A stretch of DNA of 56,928 bases, taken from assembly GCA_015654745.1 (NCBI GenBank), contig JAATGH010000231.1:1-56928 (forward strand). Reading direction: 5' to 3'. The notes below the pieces were generated by a model. It did no database searches, had not been told where the DNA came from, and saw nothing but the letters and a program-made list of their open reading frames with translations. Positions 29,601 to 36,143 of this stretch are shown one piece after another. The translations under genes were made by a program, and so were the position numbers. The stretch comes from Enterobacterales bacterium. Its GTDB lineage: Bacteria; Pseudomonadota; Gammaproteobacteria; Enterobacterales; Enterobacteriaceae. Every line of letters starts with the position of its first letter. Positions within the stretch are counted from its first letter, which is position 1.

Positions 29601-30086
29601 CAACGGCGGGTTACGCTGGGACTGAGTTCCATGTGGTGGCACTACCAAAAGAATCTCAGCGGTTATTCACTCGGCCAGGGCGGATATTATAGCCCGCAGC
29701 ATTATTTGTCGTTCGCCGTACCCGTTAACTACCGCCAGCGCACCGACAACTGGTCTTGGCAATTGGGCGGTTCGCTTGGATGGTCACAATCGTCAACCAG
29801 CGCCCGGCGTCGTTATCCTCTGCCGTCATTGATTCCAGATGATGTTACCGACAAGAATGTGGTAGAGCAGGGCGGCGCCAGTACCGGCTTTGGTTATACC
29901 GCGCTGGCGCTTATTGAGCGGCGCCTCAGTTCACATTGGACGATGGGCGCCGGTATTGATATCCAGCAGGCGAAAGATTACACCCCCAGCCATGCGCTGA
30001 TTTACCTGCGGTATTCCGTGGCCGGCTGGCAAGGGGACCTGGATTCGCCGCCCCAGCCCTTGACGCCTTATGCCGATTTCAAATAA
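26601..30086 (+). CDS. bcsC: Cellulose export protein BcsC (TPR scaffold and outer membrane barrel)
   Basis: A 1161-residue protein matching E. coli BcsC (about 1157). A signal peptide (LATALILLVGPAMA) is followed by some 750 residues of TPR repeats, for example EARVGLGDVALAGSDYVAGE and PLARQRYLQAQRIQ, that bind peptidoglycan and synthase in the periplasm. From about residue 800 come beta-strands of the outer membrane porin (DHDYWSSSGTGGISNLHAHD, QQAKDYTPSHALIYLRY). The start follows the bcsB stop by five bases. In E. coli bcsZ lies between bcsB and bcsC; here there is no room for it. No terminator is evident after the stop. Confidence 0.95.
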   Translation: MRKPCPNRIFLATALILLVGPAMAAVAPEQWLLEQVRAGEASHQDVLVQQSLYRLESIDPDNLEAIAARQRLALRQGNQPLALQQLARLRRMAPNSAITQRAQLNMDLTTAQTQRQLQQVRLLATAGRLAEAKAGYDEMFHGQPPTLDLAVEYWRLVARLPGQAQTSMDRLQALDRQYPGNTALRLLMANLLFGQRRDAEGYGVLRQLASDPAGRGQAGEIWLSNIKALPPGRDSLARLREFIAFFADGPDVATAREELARQEKLLADPRYQARTAGLAAVDHGEGVSAIAPLRQALVLAPEDPQVLGALGLAYVRAGRRQQALSLFERAQAVDQNGFHGDKWRSLIASTRYWLLLNQADEALSAHNLPLARQRYLQAQRIQRSGGEARVGLGDVALAGSDYVAGETYYQRALRLDPDSGAAIRGLTTIYQRQSPQKALDFLTRLGPRQQIKMHPRMVNLRADLLGDQADEYAAHRQWPLAVASYRQVLRLAPERIWPAYHLAQALRAEGRFNEADSVFPPLLQQRPDDAEVGYAYALYLSSSGRPAQALAYMHRLPLAAASGQWGNNLNALTARLQWQAKQDQAVRLRDGGDEPAAIALLSTPPVNDGSALLLADWALARGDYHQALEGYQRISRHEPDNRDARLGIIESLAAGGQVNDAKRLLARLPPDRANPQDSLNTRRRIAMLWNGLGEPEHSLALLRDLHPIAAASDDAQTNALIFRDSARLERRLALPDAALKDNRRAMVASGIAAAPPLSHDDYTRLTRSQANDDWLKRGIRDDGADLARQQDPVVTLDHDYWSSSGTGGISNLHAHDTMLQVDMPWQDGRFFFRTDTVQMSAGRFATANGVHHQGFGTCASVGCDEDLRQTASGTGLATGWRNDRWQGDIGTTPLGFDVVDWIGGVSYSGDWQHIGWSATASRRPISSSLLAFAGTRDPATGITWGGVRATGVNLSASYDRGEANGVWSNLGVQQLTGKNVEDNQRARLMAGYYHKLVNEQQRRVTLGLSSMWWHYQKNLSGYSLGQGGYYSPQHYLSFAVPVNYRQRTDNWSWQLGGSLGWSQSSTSARRRYPLPSLIPDDVTDKNVVEQGGASTGFGYTALALIERRLSSHWTMGAGIDIQQAKDYTPSHALIYLRYSVAGWQGDLDSPPQPLTPYADFK

Positions 30087-30125
30087 TCCCGGTTGCCAAT
30101 GGCCGCGGCTGGATATCGCCGAGGA

Positions 30126-30314
30126 CTATTGGTTATGTCCCGCCGGTCGCCGCACGTTAATGTGGGAAACCTGCTTTTTCACATGATGCTTTTTAATATG
30201 ATGATATCGGTGATTGGGCTGCGGGTGAAACTCGTCTCCGCCCTTGGCATTGGCGAGAGTGGCCACCGAAAAAGCGAGCACGCTAAAAATCAGACCAATA
30301 AATATTTTTTTCAT
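30126..30314 (-). CDS. Small secreted His-rich protein
   Basis: A 62-residue protein with a clear signal peptide, MKKIFIGLIFSVLAFSVATLANA, and a mature part of about 39 residues very rich in His, Lys and Asn (HPQPNHRYHHIKKHHVKKQ). The His content suggests metal binding or acid buffering in the periplasm, but I know no family. AGG lies seven bases before the ATG, and the signal peptide is strong evidence that the gene is real. It faces bcsC tail to tail. Confidence 0.65.
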   Translation of the reverse strand: MKKIFIGLIFSVLAFSVATLANAKGGDEFHPQPNHRYHHIKKHHVKKQVSHINVRRPAGHNQ

Positions 30315-30350
30315 GACCAGCCTATGCTGCGATTAATAGTATAAGAAGTA

Positions 30351-30430
30351 TATACCCGTCGCTTTTAGGCCGTATGGAATTGTCAGCATACGCTAGCCGC
30401 TTTCCCGCAACTCGAATTATTTAGGCCATA
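30351..30430. repeat. Shortened ERIC-type repeat
   Basis: It shares the end TATACCCGTC with the copy at 5991-6171 and carries the opposite end CCCGCAACTCGAATTATTTAGG, ending CCATA, but the central region is missing. Length is about 80 bp against about 180 bp for the other copy (ERIC is usually near 127 bp). It lies between the His-rich peptide gene and the exporter gene. Confidence 0.6.
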
Positions 30431-30502
30431 GTGGCTAAATCAGGTGTAAGGGAGCCTGAAATTTTATATCTTAAATTATCTGTTTATTGCGGATCAGTAA
30501 AT

Positions 30503-31135
30503 ATGCTTGTTGCGTCGCAGTTACTCCCCTTTGCCGCCCTGGCGCTGGGCCTGGTGTTGACTCCCGGCCCCAATATGATCTATCTGGTTTCGCGCTCGAT
30601 ATCCCAGGGGCCAAAAGCAGGGTTGATATCCTTAACCGGCGTGGCGCTAGGGTTTGTCTTTTATATGTTCTGCGCCGCGCTGGGTATCACCGCGTTATTA
30701 ATGGCCGTGCCTTTGGCTTACGACATGCTGCGGCTTGCCGGGGCCCTGTATCTGATCTGGCTAGCATGGGTAACGGTGCGCCCCGGTGGCGGCTCGCCTT
30801 TCCAGATCAGAACGTTAGCGCCGGACAGTCCGCATAAACTCTTTACCATGGGGTTAATCACCAATCTGCTCAACCCCAAAGCGGCTGTGCTTTATCTCTC
30901 GCTGCTGCCGCAGTTTATCCAGCCGGCCCAAGGCAATGTGTTTGGCCAATCCATTACCTTGGGCTTCATCCAGATCGCTATCAGCATGTCGGTTAACGGC
31001 TGCCTGGTGATGCTCGCCGGTTCGATTGCGGTGTTTCTGGCCGGCCGACCGCTCTGGCAACGAGTACAGCGCTGGTTTATGGCTACCGTTTTAGCCAGTC
31101 TTGCGATAAAAATGATTGCCGAAGGGCGAAAGTAG
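30503..31135 (+). CDS. LysE/RhtB-family amino acid exporter
   Basis: A 210-residue inner membrane protein with five or six hydrophobic segments. The N-terminal signature LALGLVLTPGPNMIYLVSRSISQGPKAGL and the block GLITNLLNPKAAVLYLSLLPQFI are typical of the RhtB/LysE family, which exports homoserine, threonine, lysine, leucine or similar compounds. The exact substrate is unknown. I start at ATG 30503, which gives the normal family length; the open frame upstream reaches into the repeat and is not protein-like. Confidence 0.88.
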   Translation: MLVASQLLPFAALALGLVLTPGPNMIYLVSRSISQGPKAGLISLTGVALGFVFYMFCAALGITALLMAVPLAYDMLRLAGALYLIWLAWVTVRPGGGSPFQIRTLAPDSPHKLFTMGLITNLLNPKAAVLYLSLLPQFIQPAQGNVFGQSITLGFIQIAISMSVNGCLVMLAGSIAVFLAGRPLWQRVQRWFMATVLASLAIKMIAEGRK

Positions 31136-31386
31136 CCAGCTTGCTTCGATATCGCCCAACGAACAACTTACCGGCTTTTGTACCCTCGTTCGGTGATCAT
31201 CAATAAGCGTAGTATTGTTGAGGACTCCGAATTATCCATCAATATCCGGTAATACCGGCATGCGTTGCCAGTAGTTCATTGAACGTGTTTATTTCGTGGA
31301 GTCTAAACCAAAATTGAGTTGAAATATTATCGCATATAGTATTGATTTTATTATTTTTTTATCAGTAATGATAAAGGTGGTGAGCT

Positions 31387-32070
31387 ATGCGTATCCCTGA
31401 CTATCCTTTTGCAGGCGTCGAGAAATGGTCGAGTGTAGATGCTTATTTCGCAAAATTGCTTGCTCCTGCAGACGCTGGTTTAGATGCAACGCTTCTTGCT
31501 AATGCAAAAGCGGGTTTACCTGAGCACGATGTTTCAGCCACACAAGGCAAAATGCTGGCTTTGTTCATTAGGATGCTGCAGGCATCGCGTGTTCTGGAAA
31601 TAGGAACACTCGGGGGATATAGCACCATCTGGATGGCGCGGGAATTAAAGCCAGAGGGCCAGATCACTACTATTGAAGCTGACAAATACCGTGCCCAGGT
31701 AGCAGCGAAAAATATTCAGAATGCTGGAGTCTCTGCCCGTGTCAATCTTCATATTGGGCCAGCTCTTGAGGTATTACCAACGTTAGAAGGCCCGTTTGAT
31801 CTCATCTTCATTGATGCGGACAAAAAAAATAATCCTCATTACCTGCATTGGGCTTTACGACTCTCCCGCATAGGAACCGTCATTATCGCGGATAACATCG
31901 TTAGAGGGGGAGCCGTGATCGATTCAGACAGCAAAGATGATAATGTTCAAGGTGTACGCGAATTTTTGCGTATGCTCTCAAATAATCCTCGACTCGATGC
32001 CACCGCTATTCAGACGGTAGGCGAAAAAGGTTGGGATGGGTTTGCCATGGCTGTCGTTAAATCTGAGTAA
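31387..32070 (+). CDS. SAM-dependent O-methyltransferase (class I, COMT/CCoAOMT type)
   Basis: A 227-residue enzyme of the Methyltransf_3 family. The SAM-binding motif VLEIGTLGGYSTIWMA is at residues 69-84, the acidic loop TIEADKY at 94-100 and the metal-binding residues in FIDADKKNN (Asp142, Asp144) and ADN (168-170). Relatives methylate catechols or caffeoyl-CoA-like phenols. The coding region is visibly richer in A and T than its neighbours, including at silent positions, which hints at recent transfer. GGTGG lies about seven bases before the ATG. It stands alone, so the substrate is open. Confidence 0.85.
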   Translation: MRIPDYPFAGVEKWSSVDAYFAKLLAPADAGLDATLLANAKAGLPEHDVSATQGKMLALFIRMLQASRVLEIGTLGGYSTIWMARELKPEGQITTIEADKYRAQVAAKNIQNAGVSARVNLHIGPALEVLPTLEGPFDLIFIDADKKNNPHYLHWALRLSRIGTVIIADNIVRGGAVIDSDSKDDNVQGVREFLRMLSNNPRLDATAIQTVGEKGWDGFAMAVVKSE

Positions 32071-32340
32071 TATTATCTCTGGACCGTCAGGCGCCGACAA
32101 GCAGTCACCACGATAATATTGGCAGAAGATGTCGTGGATAATTAATCGCTTCCGTTTATACGGGCGCAATTCCACTAGCCTGATATGTATGGGTATCCAT
32201 ACGTGAAGCCATGAATCAGCACTAACAATCGGCAACCGGATGTCCTATACTTTTGACTTTCGGCAGGGTCGGCGTTTTTGACGTCATCTGTCTGATTTAT
32301 ATGGATTGTTCTGGTAAGTCAGAACCATTTGGAAATAACT

Positions 32341-33180
32341 ATGCTCAAGAGTCTTTATGCTACGGCGGTACTGGCGCTATTGGCCGGGCTGGCGGGGACC
32401 GCCGTCGCCGGGGAAACGGCCTGTCCCAGCGCGGGGGAACGAATAAACGACAGCAATAATCTGATTATGTTAAGCGGTACCGCCAAGGGGAAAATCCAGA
32501 TGGTGGTGGGCGGCATGGTGGGCAAGGATCTCGATGAGCAGGCACGTTCCAGCATCCGATTTGATCACTGCGGAGTGCTATTGGAGGAAGCCTATGATTA
32601 CCATAAGGCGGAGGGTAACGTCGCGCTTAATATGTCCAACCATATCCGCCGCACGCAAGACGGTGGCTGGGACTCGGTGTACGACATAGCCATCTTTGCC
32701 AAGCGTAACGGTACGCCGCGGCTGGTCAATCGCAAACAGGGCAAGGCGCATTTTTTCGTCGGTAAACACGGGGTGATTACCACCTCCAGCGATGTGTTCA
32801 CCATCGACGACCAGCCGGGTTTTACCACTTCCACCTATGACTATGATCACCGCCTGCGGCTGGTGCGAAGCACGGCGAGAGGGTCAGATGCGTTAAGCAA
32901 CGATCGCAGCGTTTATCATTATGATAATAAGGGCTTATTTTCAGAGGTAATCTCATCCAACGGAAAAACCCTCTATCAGTATGACGCCCAAGGCAATGAA
33001 AAAGGCTCCTACTCTTTTTCCCGCACGCCGGTGAGTGAAATCACCAAAAAAGAGGAGTGCCAGAGAAATGATAATGTGGGTAACTGCATATTAAGTTATG
33101 GGCGTGAAATGGAAATATTACCCAAGGGGATTATTTACCGGCACCGCAGTACCGCTACCCAATATCAATATTGGGAATGA
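32341..33180 (+). CDS. Secreted protein with YD-type repeats, unknown function
   Basis: A 279-residue exported protein. The signal peptide is LYATAVLALLAGLAGTAVAGE. The C-terminal half contains short tyrosine-aspartate repeats (STYDYDHRLRLVRS, YHYDNKGLFSEVISSNGK, YQYDAQGNEKG) like those of the RHS/YD family, but only three or so copies and no toxin or polymorphic tip domain. Four cysteines are present (ACPS, DHCGV, EECQ, GNCIL), suited to disulfides in the periplasm. GGA is eight bases before the ATG at 32341. yecH follows within 24 bp on the same strand. Confidence 0.6.
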   Translation: MLKSLYATAVLALLAGLAGTAVAGETACPSAGERINDSNNLIMLSGTAKGKIQMVVGGMVGKDLDEQARSSIRFDHCGVLLEEAYDYHKAEGNVALNMSNHIRRTQDGGWDSVYDIAIFAKRNGTPRLVNRKQGKAHFFVGKHGVITTSSDVFTIDDQPGFTTSTYDYDHRLRLVRSTARGSDALSNDRSVYHYDNKGLFSEVISSNGKTLYQYDAQGNEKGSYSFSRTPVSEITKKEECQRNDNVGNCILSYGREMEILPKGIIYRHRSTATQYQYWE

Positions 33181-33203
33181 AGTCTTTTAATCAGGGGGTA
33201 ATT

Positions 33204-33443
33204 ATGTCATCGATTCATGGACACGAAGTACTGCATATGATGTTGGCGTCGGGGCAAGCGTTTACCGCCGCCACCTTGGTGGCCGGTATCAAAGCGAAAT
33301 TCGGCGTGGATACCCGTTTTCATACCTGCTCCGCCACCGATATGACGGCTGAAGAACTGGTGGATTTCCTCGCTAAACGAGGTAAGTTTAGCCCCCGGGA
33401 TGATGGCTTTAATACTAGCGAGAACGCTATTTGCCAGCATTAA
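33204..33443 (+). CDS. yecH: YecH-family metal-binding protein
   Basis: A 79-residue protein equal in length to E. coli YecH and similar throughout: SSIHGHEVLHMM, RFHTCSATDMTAEELVDFLA, RGKFSPRDDGFNT, ending ICQH. The conserved HGHEV, FHTC and C-terminal C-x-H are the presumed metal ligands; the cellular role is unknown. The ATG at 33204 is preceded by GGGGG. The 24-bp gap to the YD-repeat gene suggests cotranscription. An intrinsic terminator follows. Confidence 0.88.
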   Translation: MSSIHGHEVLHMMLASGQAFTAATLVAGIKAKFGVDTRFHTCSATDMTAEELVDFLAKRGKFSPRDDGFNTSENAICQH

Positions 33444-33460
33444 ACGATCTCCTGCCGAAA

Positions 33461-33490
33461 AAGGCCGCCCGGTGCGGTCTTCCTCTTTTT
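33461..33490 (+). terminator. Intrinsic terminator after yecH
   Basis: AAGGCCGC (33461-33468) pairs with GCGGTCTT (33474-33481), one G:U, around a five-base loop, and is followed by CCTCTTTTT. It starts 17 bp after the yecH stop. Confidence 0.55.
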
Positions 33491-33686
33491 CCGCTTCCCA
33501 AGCCTTGATCTTGTTTGGTTGCCGCGCCTGATTAAATTTTTATGATAGGTGGCGCGCAGCTGACTTACTTTCTAACCTTGATCAAATGAAACGCTTTTTC
33601 ACCAGTGAAGCGGCGTTTCAGTGCGCGTTTTTCAGCGCTGACGGCATAGCTAGTGATGTTAATCCCTTAATAAAAGGAAAAATAGC

Positions 33687-34508
33687 ATGAGCACCTTCAC
33701 CACCAAAGACGGTACGCATATTTTTTATAAAGACTGGGGACAAGGCCAGCCAATCCTGTTCTCCCATGGCTGGCCGCTCTGCGCCGATGCCTGGGATAGT
33801 CAGATGATATTTCTGGCCGGCCACGGTTATCGGGTCATCGCCCATGACCGCCGCAGCCATGGACGGTCTGAGCAGACGTGGGCTGGCAATGATATGGATA
33901 CCTACGCCGACGATCTGGCGGAACTGATCGACACCCTGGATCTTCATGACGCCATTCTGATTGGACATTCCACCGGCGGTGGCGAGGTAACACGTTATAT
34001 TGGCCGTCACGGCACTCACCGGGTGGACAAAGTGGTGCTGATAAGCGCGGTGCCGCCGCTGATGCTGCAGACGCCGGAAAATCCGGAGGGTGTGCCACTG
34101 TCGGTATTTGACGGTATCCGAGCCGGGGTATTGGCCGATCGATCGCAGTTCTATAAAGATCTGGCCATCTCTTTTTATGGTTATAACCGCAATGGCGCTA
34201 AAGCGTCCCAGGGCGTGATTGACTCGTTTTGGTTACAGGGAATGCTGGGCGGCATTGCCGGTCAGTATGACTGCATCAAGCAATTCTCCGAGACGGATTT
34301 CACCAGCGACCTAAAAAAATTCGATGTGCCGACCCTGGTATTGCAGGGCGATGATGATCAAATTGTGCCGTTGAATGTCTCTGGACGTAAGTCGGCGGAG
34401 ATCGTTGACGACGCAACGTTGAAAATTTTGCCGGGCGCATCACATGGTATGTGTACCGTCGAGGCGGATAAGGTCAACGCCGCCTTGCTCGACTTTCTGC
34501 GCACCTGA
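33687..34508 (+). CDS. Alpha/beta hydrolase, cofactor-free haloperoxidase/arylesterase type
   Basis: A 273-residue hydrolase whose N-terminus [19 protein letters not shown] and nucleophile segment [17 protein letters not shown] are hallmarks of the non-heme chloroperoxidase/arylesterase group. The triad is Ser95, Asp224 (in GDDDQIVPL) and His253 (GASHGM). The oxyanion motif is SHGWP (26-30). Such enzymes hydrolyse aryl esters and can perhydrolyse acetate; the physiological substrate is usually unknown. AAGGA precedes the ATG by eight bases. A long imperfect hairpin (GAAACGC...GCGTTTC, about 33588-33619) lies upstream. Confidence 0.88.
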   Translation: MSTFTTKDGTHIFYKDWGQGQPILFSHGWPLCADAWDSQMIFLAGHGYRVIAHDRRSHGRSEQTWAGNDMDTYADDLAELIDTLDLHDAILIGHSTGGGEVTRYIGRHGTHRVDKVVLISAVPPLMLQTPENPEGVPLSVFDGIRAGVLADRSQFYKDLAISFYGYNRNGAKASQGVIDSFWLQGMLGGIAGQYDCIKQFSETDFTSDLKKFDVPTLVLQGDDDQIVPLNVSGRKSAEIVDDATLKILPGASHGMCTVEADKVNAALLDFLRT

Positions 34509-34616
34509 TTAATCCCCCCATCATGGCGCCGGATTGAGAGAGGGAATATCCTCGCCGGCGTTGTTCTTGCTGATTTTTATCGGGCGGTGGCGTTATCATC
34601 ATCGGTCTATTTAGGC

Positions 34617-34642
34617 AAAAAAAAAGCTGCCGAAGCAGCTTT
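34617..34642 (-). terminator. Intrinsic terminator of the AzuCR-like RNA
   Basis: Read on the minus strand: AAGCTGC-TTCG-GCAGCTT followed by eight or nine T. Seven pairs closed by a UUCG tetraloop with an uninterrupted U-tract make a strong, unambiguous terminator 15 bp after the micropeptide stop. Confidence 0.9.
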
Positions 34643-34656
34643 CTTGCTAACTGATA

Positions 34657-34740
34657 TTAATACATGGCGCCTGGCGGCACGTCTTTAACGGTATTAACAT
34701 AAGACAGCAGGATTTTTTTCAGAAATTTACGGAATTTCAT
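34657..34740 (-). CDS. azuC: AzuC-like micropeptide
   Basis: A 27-codon gene. The product begins MKFRKFLKKILLSY and ends VKDVPPGAMY. E. coli AzuC (28 residues) begins MKLRKILK and carries TFKDVPPGNM, so the basic amphipathic N-terminus and the KDVPPGxM end are shared at the same spacing. AzuC is a membrane-associated peptide reported to bind and stimulate glycerol-3-phosphate dehydrogenase GlpD. GGGGA lies six bases before the ATG, an excellent ribosome site. It is the coding part of the AzuCR-like RNA. Confidence 0.85.
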   Translation of the reverse strand: MKFRKFLKKILLSYVNTVKDVPPGAMY

Positions 34741-34791
34741 ACGCTTCCCCTAATCAGGTTACCCTGTACACTGTTTGCTCTTGATGTAACA

Positions 34792-34820
34792 ATAATATGA
34801 TCTCCATCACAAAAATGCAA
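34792..34820 (-). promoter_or_regulatory. Predicted azuCR promoter
   Basis: On the minus strand TTGCAT (34820-34815), a 17-base spacer and TATTAT (34797-34792). The -10 matches consensus at five of six, the -35 at three. A CRP site fills the spacer, the layout expected for repression by CRP. Confidence 0.5.
34796..34811. promoter_or_regulatory. CRP site overlapping the azuCR promoter
   Basis: TATGA-TCTCCA-TCACA, nine of ten consensus positions. It sits between the predicted -35 and -10 and touches the -10, so bound CRP should block polymerase. Confidence 0.65.
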
Positions 34821-34825
34821 CCATA

Positions 34826-34841
34826 TGTGATGTGGATCACA
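34826..34841. promoter_or_regulatory. Perfect CRP site upstream of azuCR
   Basis: TGTGA-TGTGGA-TCACA matches the CRP consensus at all ten positions with A/T flanks. Its centre is 30 bp from the centre of the second site, about three helical turns, so two CRP dimers would bind one face. It could also influence the divergent LysR gene at 34950. Confidence 0.85.
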
Positions 34842-34949
34842 TAAAAAAGAGCATTTTTTTACCAGTAGGGCAAAAGCGCTAAGGTAATCTATGGCGAATG
34901 AGCCTAACGTCATGCCGACCGATACCGCCGTGGAGGGAACCTACATCTC

Positions 34950-35849
34950 ATGATCAAACTTAAACCGTTATCCTATTTTAAGGCCGTGGTCTATCATGGC
35001 TCCGTGTCCGCAGCCGCCGAGGCGCTATTTGTCGCCCAACCGCCGTTAAGCCGGGGATTGCATTTATTGGAGGAGCAATGGGGCGTTAAGCTTTTTGAGC
35101 GCAGCAGCCGCGGCATGACGCCGACGGAAGCCGGCAACTATCTCTATGGCCGGGCGGCGGATATCTTGCAGATGGCCCAGGATATCGATGAGGAAATGCA
35201 TGCATTTGGCGATGGTGAACGGGGCGTGGTGCGTATCGGTACCGTGTCCATGGGAATTCCCCGGGTAACCAGGATGATGAAAGTTATGGGTAAACGCAGC
35301 CCGCAGCTGAGCTTTTCATTGCAGCAAGGCGACACCGGTTATCTTGAGGAACTATTGGCACACCGGCGCATTGATATGGCGCTGGTGCATTTACCGCTCA
35401 CCGGCCAGGATGGCGACATCCAGATGTTGCCTTTGGCGCGCTCCTGTTTTCGCGCACTGTGTTTACCCGACTCGCCGCTGGCCGCCCTGGATATCCTGAC
35501 GTTGCGCCAGCTTGCGGACTGGCCGCTGGTACTGATGCGTCGCAAGTCTGGTTTCGGCGTCTATGAAAATGTCCTGCAATCCTTCAATAAAGGCGGTTTG
35601 TCACCGCAGTTACTGGCGGATTCATCTGATGTGCCAATGATTAAGTCGTTAGTGGAACAAGGTTTGGCCGTCGGGCTATTATTGATGCTGGAAAATGAGC
35701 AGGATTGGGGCGGCCTGGTGAGCCGCCAGGTACCGGAACTGGAAAATGTGGCGGATGATCTGGTGTTAATTTATCGCGCCCAGGCGAAACACCGTTCAAC
35801 GCTGAATTCGGTGATTACCGCGTTTACCGAAGAGGCCCGTTCCGCTTAA
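34950..35849 (+). CDS. LysR-family transcriptional regulator
   Basis: A 299-residue LTTR. The DNA-binding part is YFKAVVYHGSVSAAAEALFVAQPPLSRGLHLLEEQWGVKLFERSSRGMTPTEAG (quoted in blocks: SVSAAAEALFVAQPPLS is the recognition helix region). The effector domain starts near residue 93 with GVVRIGTVSMG. The SSRGMTPTEAG wing is like regulators of hydroxybenzoate and other aromatic acid genes. It converges on the decarboxylase subunit D gene with only 29 bp between stops, a placement seen for regulators of such decarboxylases, so it may control them. The effector is unknown. The ribosome site GGAGGG is unusually far (about 12 bases) from the ATG. Confidence 0.88.
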   Translation: MIKLKPLSYFKAVVYHGSVSAAAEALFVAQPPLSRGLHLLEEQWGVKLFERSSRGMTPTEAGNYLYGRAADILQMAQDIDEEMHAFGDGERGVVRIGTVSMGIPRVTRMMKVMGKRSPQLSFSLQQGDTGYLEELLAHRRIDMALVHLPLTGQDGDIQMLPLARSCFRALCLPDSPLAALDILTLRQLADWPLVLMRRKSGFGVYENVLQSFNKGGLSPQLLADSSDVPMIKSLVEQGLAVGLLLMLENEQDWGGLVSRQVPELENVADDLVLIYRAQAKHRSTLNSVITAFTEEARSA

Positions 35850-35878
35850 GGGACGGGCCGGTATTGTCCGGAGGACGT

Positions 35879-36121
35879 TTAACGCGATTTGAGTACGGGC
35901 ACGGCCGGCATAATGTCAAAATGCGCCATGTCAGCCGGGGTAAATTTAAAATTAGCGGGGTATTTTTGCACGTCGGTAATAAAGTCCGGCTCGGTGCTGC
36001 GCCAGGTGACAAAACAGACGTTACAATGATAAACCGTCCAGACGCCCTCCACCGGCGAATGACTCAGTATTTCCGGTCCCGCTGATTCGCAACGCGGGCA
36101 TGTGTCAGGCTGAATGTCCAT
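35879..36121 (-). CDS. Non-oxidative hydroxyarylic acid decarboxylase subunit D
   Basis: An 80-residue zinc-ribbon-like protein: CPRCESAG at the N-terminus and CNVCFVTWRSTEPDFI in the middle give two C-x2-C pairs. The tail KYPANFKFTPADMAHFDIMP is typical of the small subunit (BsdD/VdcD/EcdD) of 4-hydroxybenzoate or vanillate decarboxylases. It lies 22 bp after the large subunit gene on the same strand; AAGGA is eight bases before the ATG. Its biochemical contribution is not settled even in characterised systems. Confidence 0.85.
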   Translation of the reverse strand: MDIQPDTCPRCESAGPEILSHSPVEGVWTVYHCNVCFVTWRSTEPDFITDVQKYPANFKFTPADMAHFDIMPAVPVLKSR

Positions 36122-36143
36122 GATGATTTCCTTTAAAAACGCT

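Larger units (their letters stand above)
34617..34785 (-). ncRNA. azuCR: AzuCR-like dual-function small RNA
   Basis: Predicted transcript of about 169 nt, from a start just downstream of a -10 at 34797-34792 to the strong terminator at 34617. E. coli AzuCR (IsrB) is about 164 nt, encodes the 28-residue AzuC and also acts by base pairing on carbon-metabolism mRNAs. It is repressed by CRP. Here two CRP sites flank or overlap the promoter. The transcript ends are inferred; the coding sequence and terminator are direct observations. Pairing targets cannot be judged by eye. Confidence 0.7.

Noticed and set aside
30093-30344. Plus-strand frame opposite the His-rich peptide gene
   Set aside because: The minus-strand product has a textbook signal peptide and a ribosome site; the plus-strand frame has neither.
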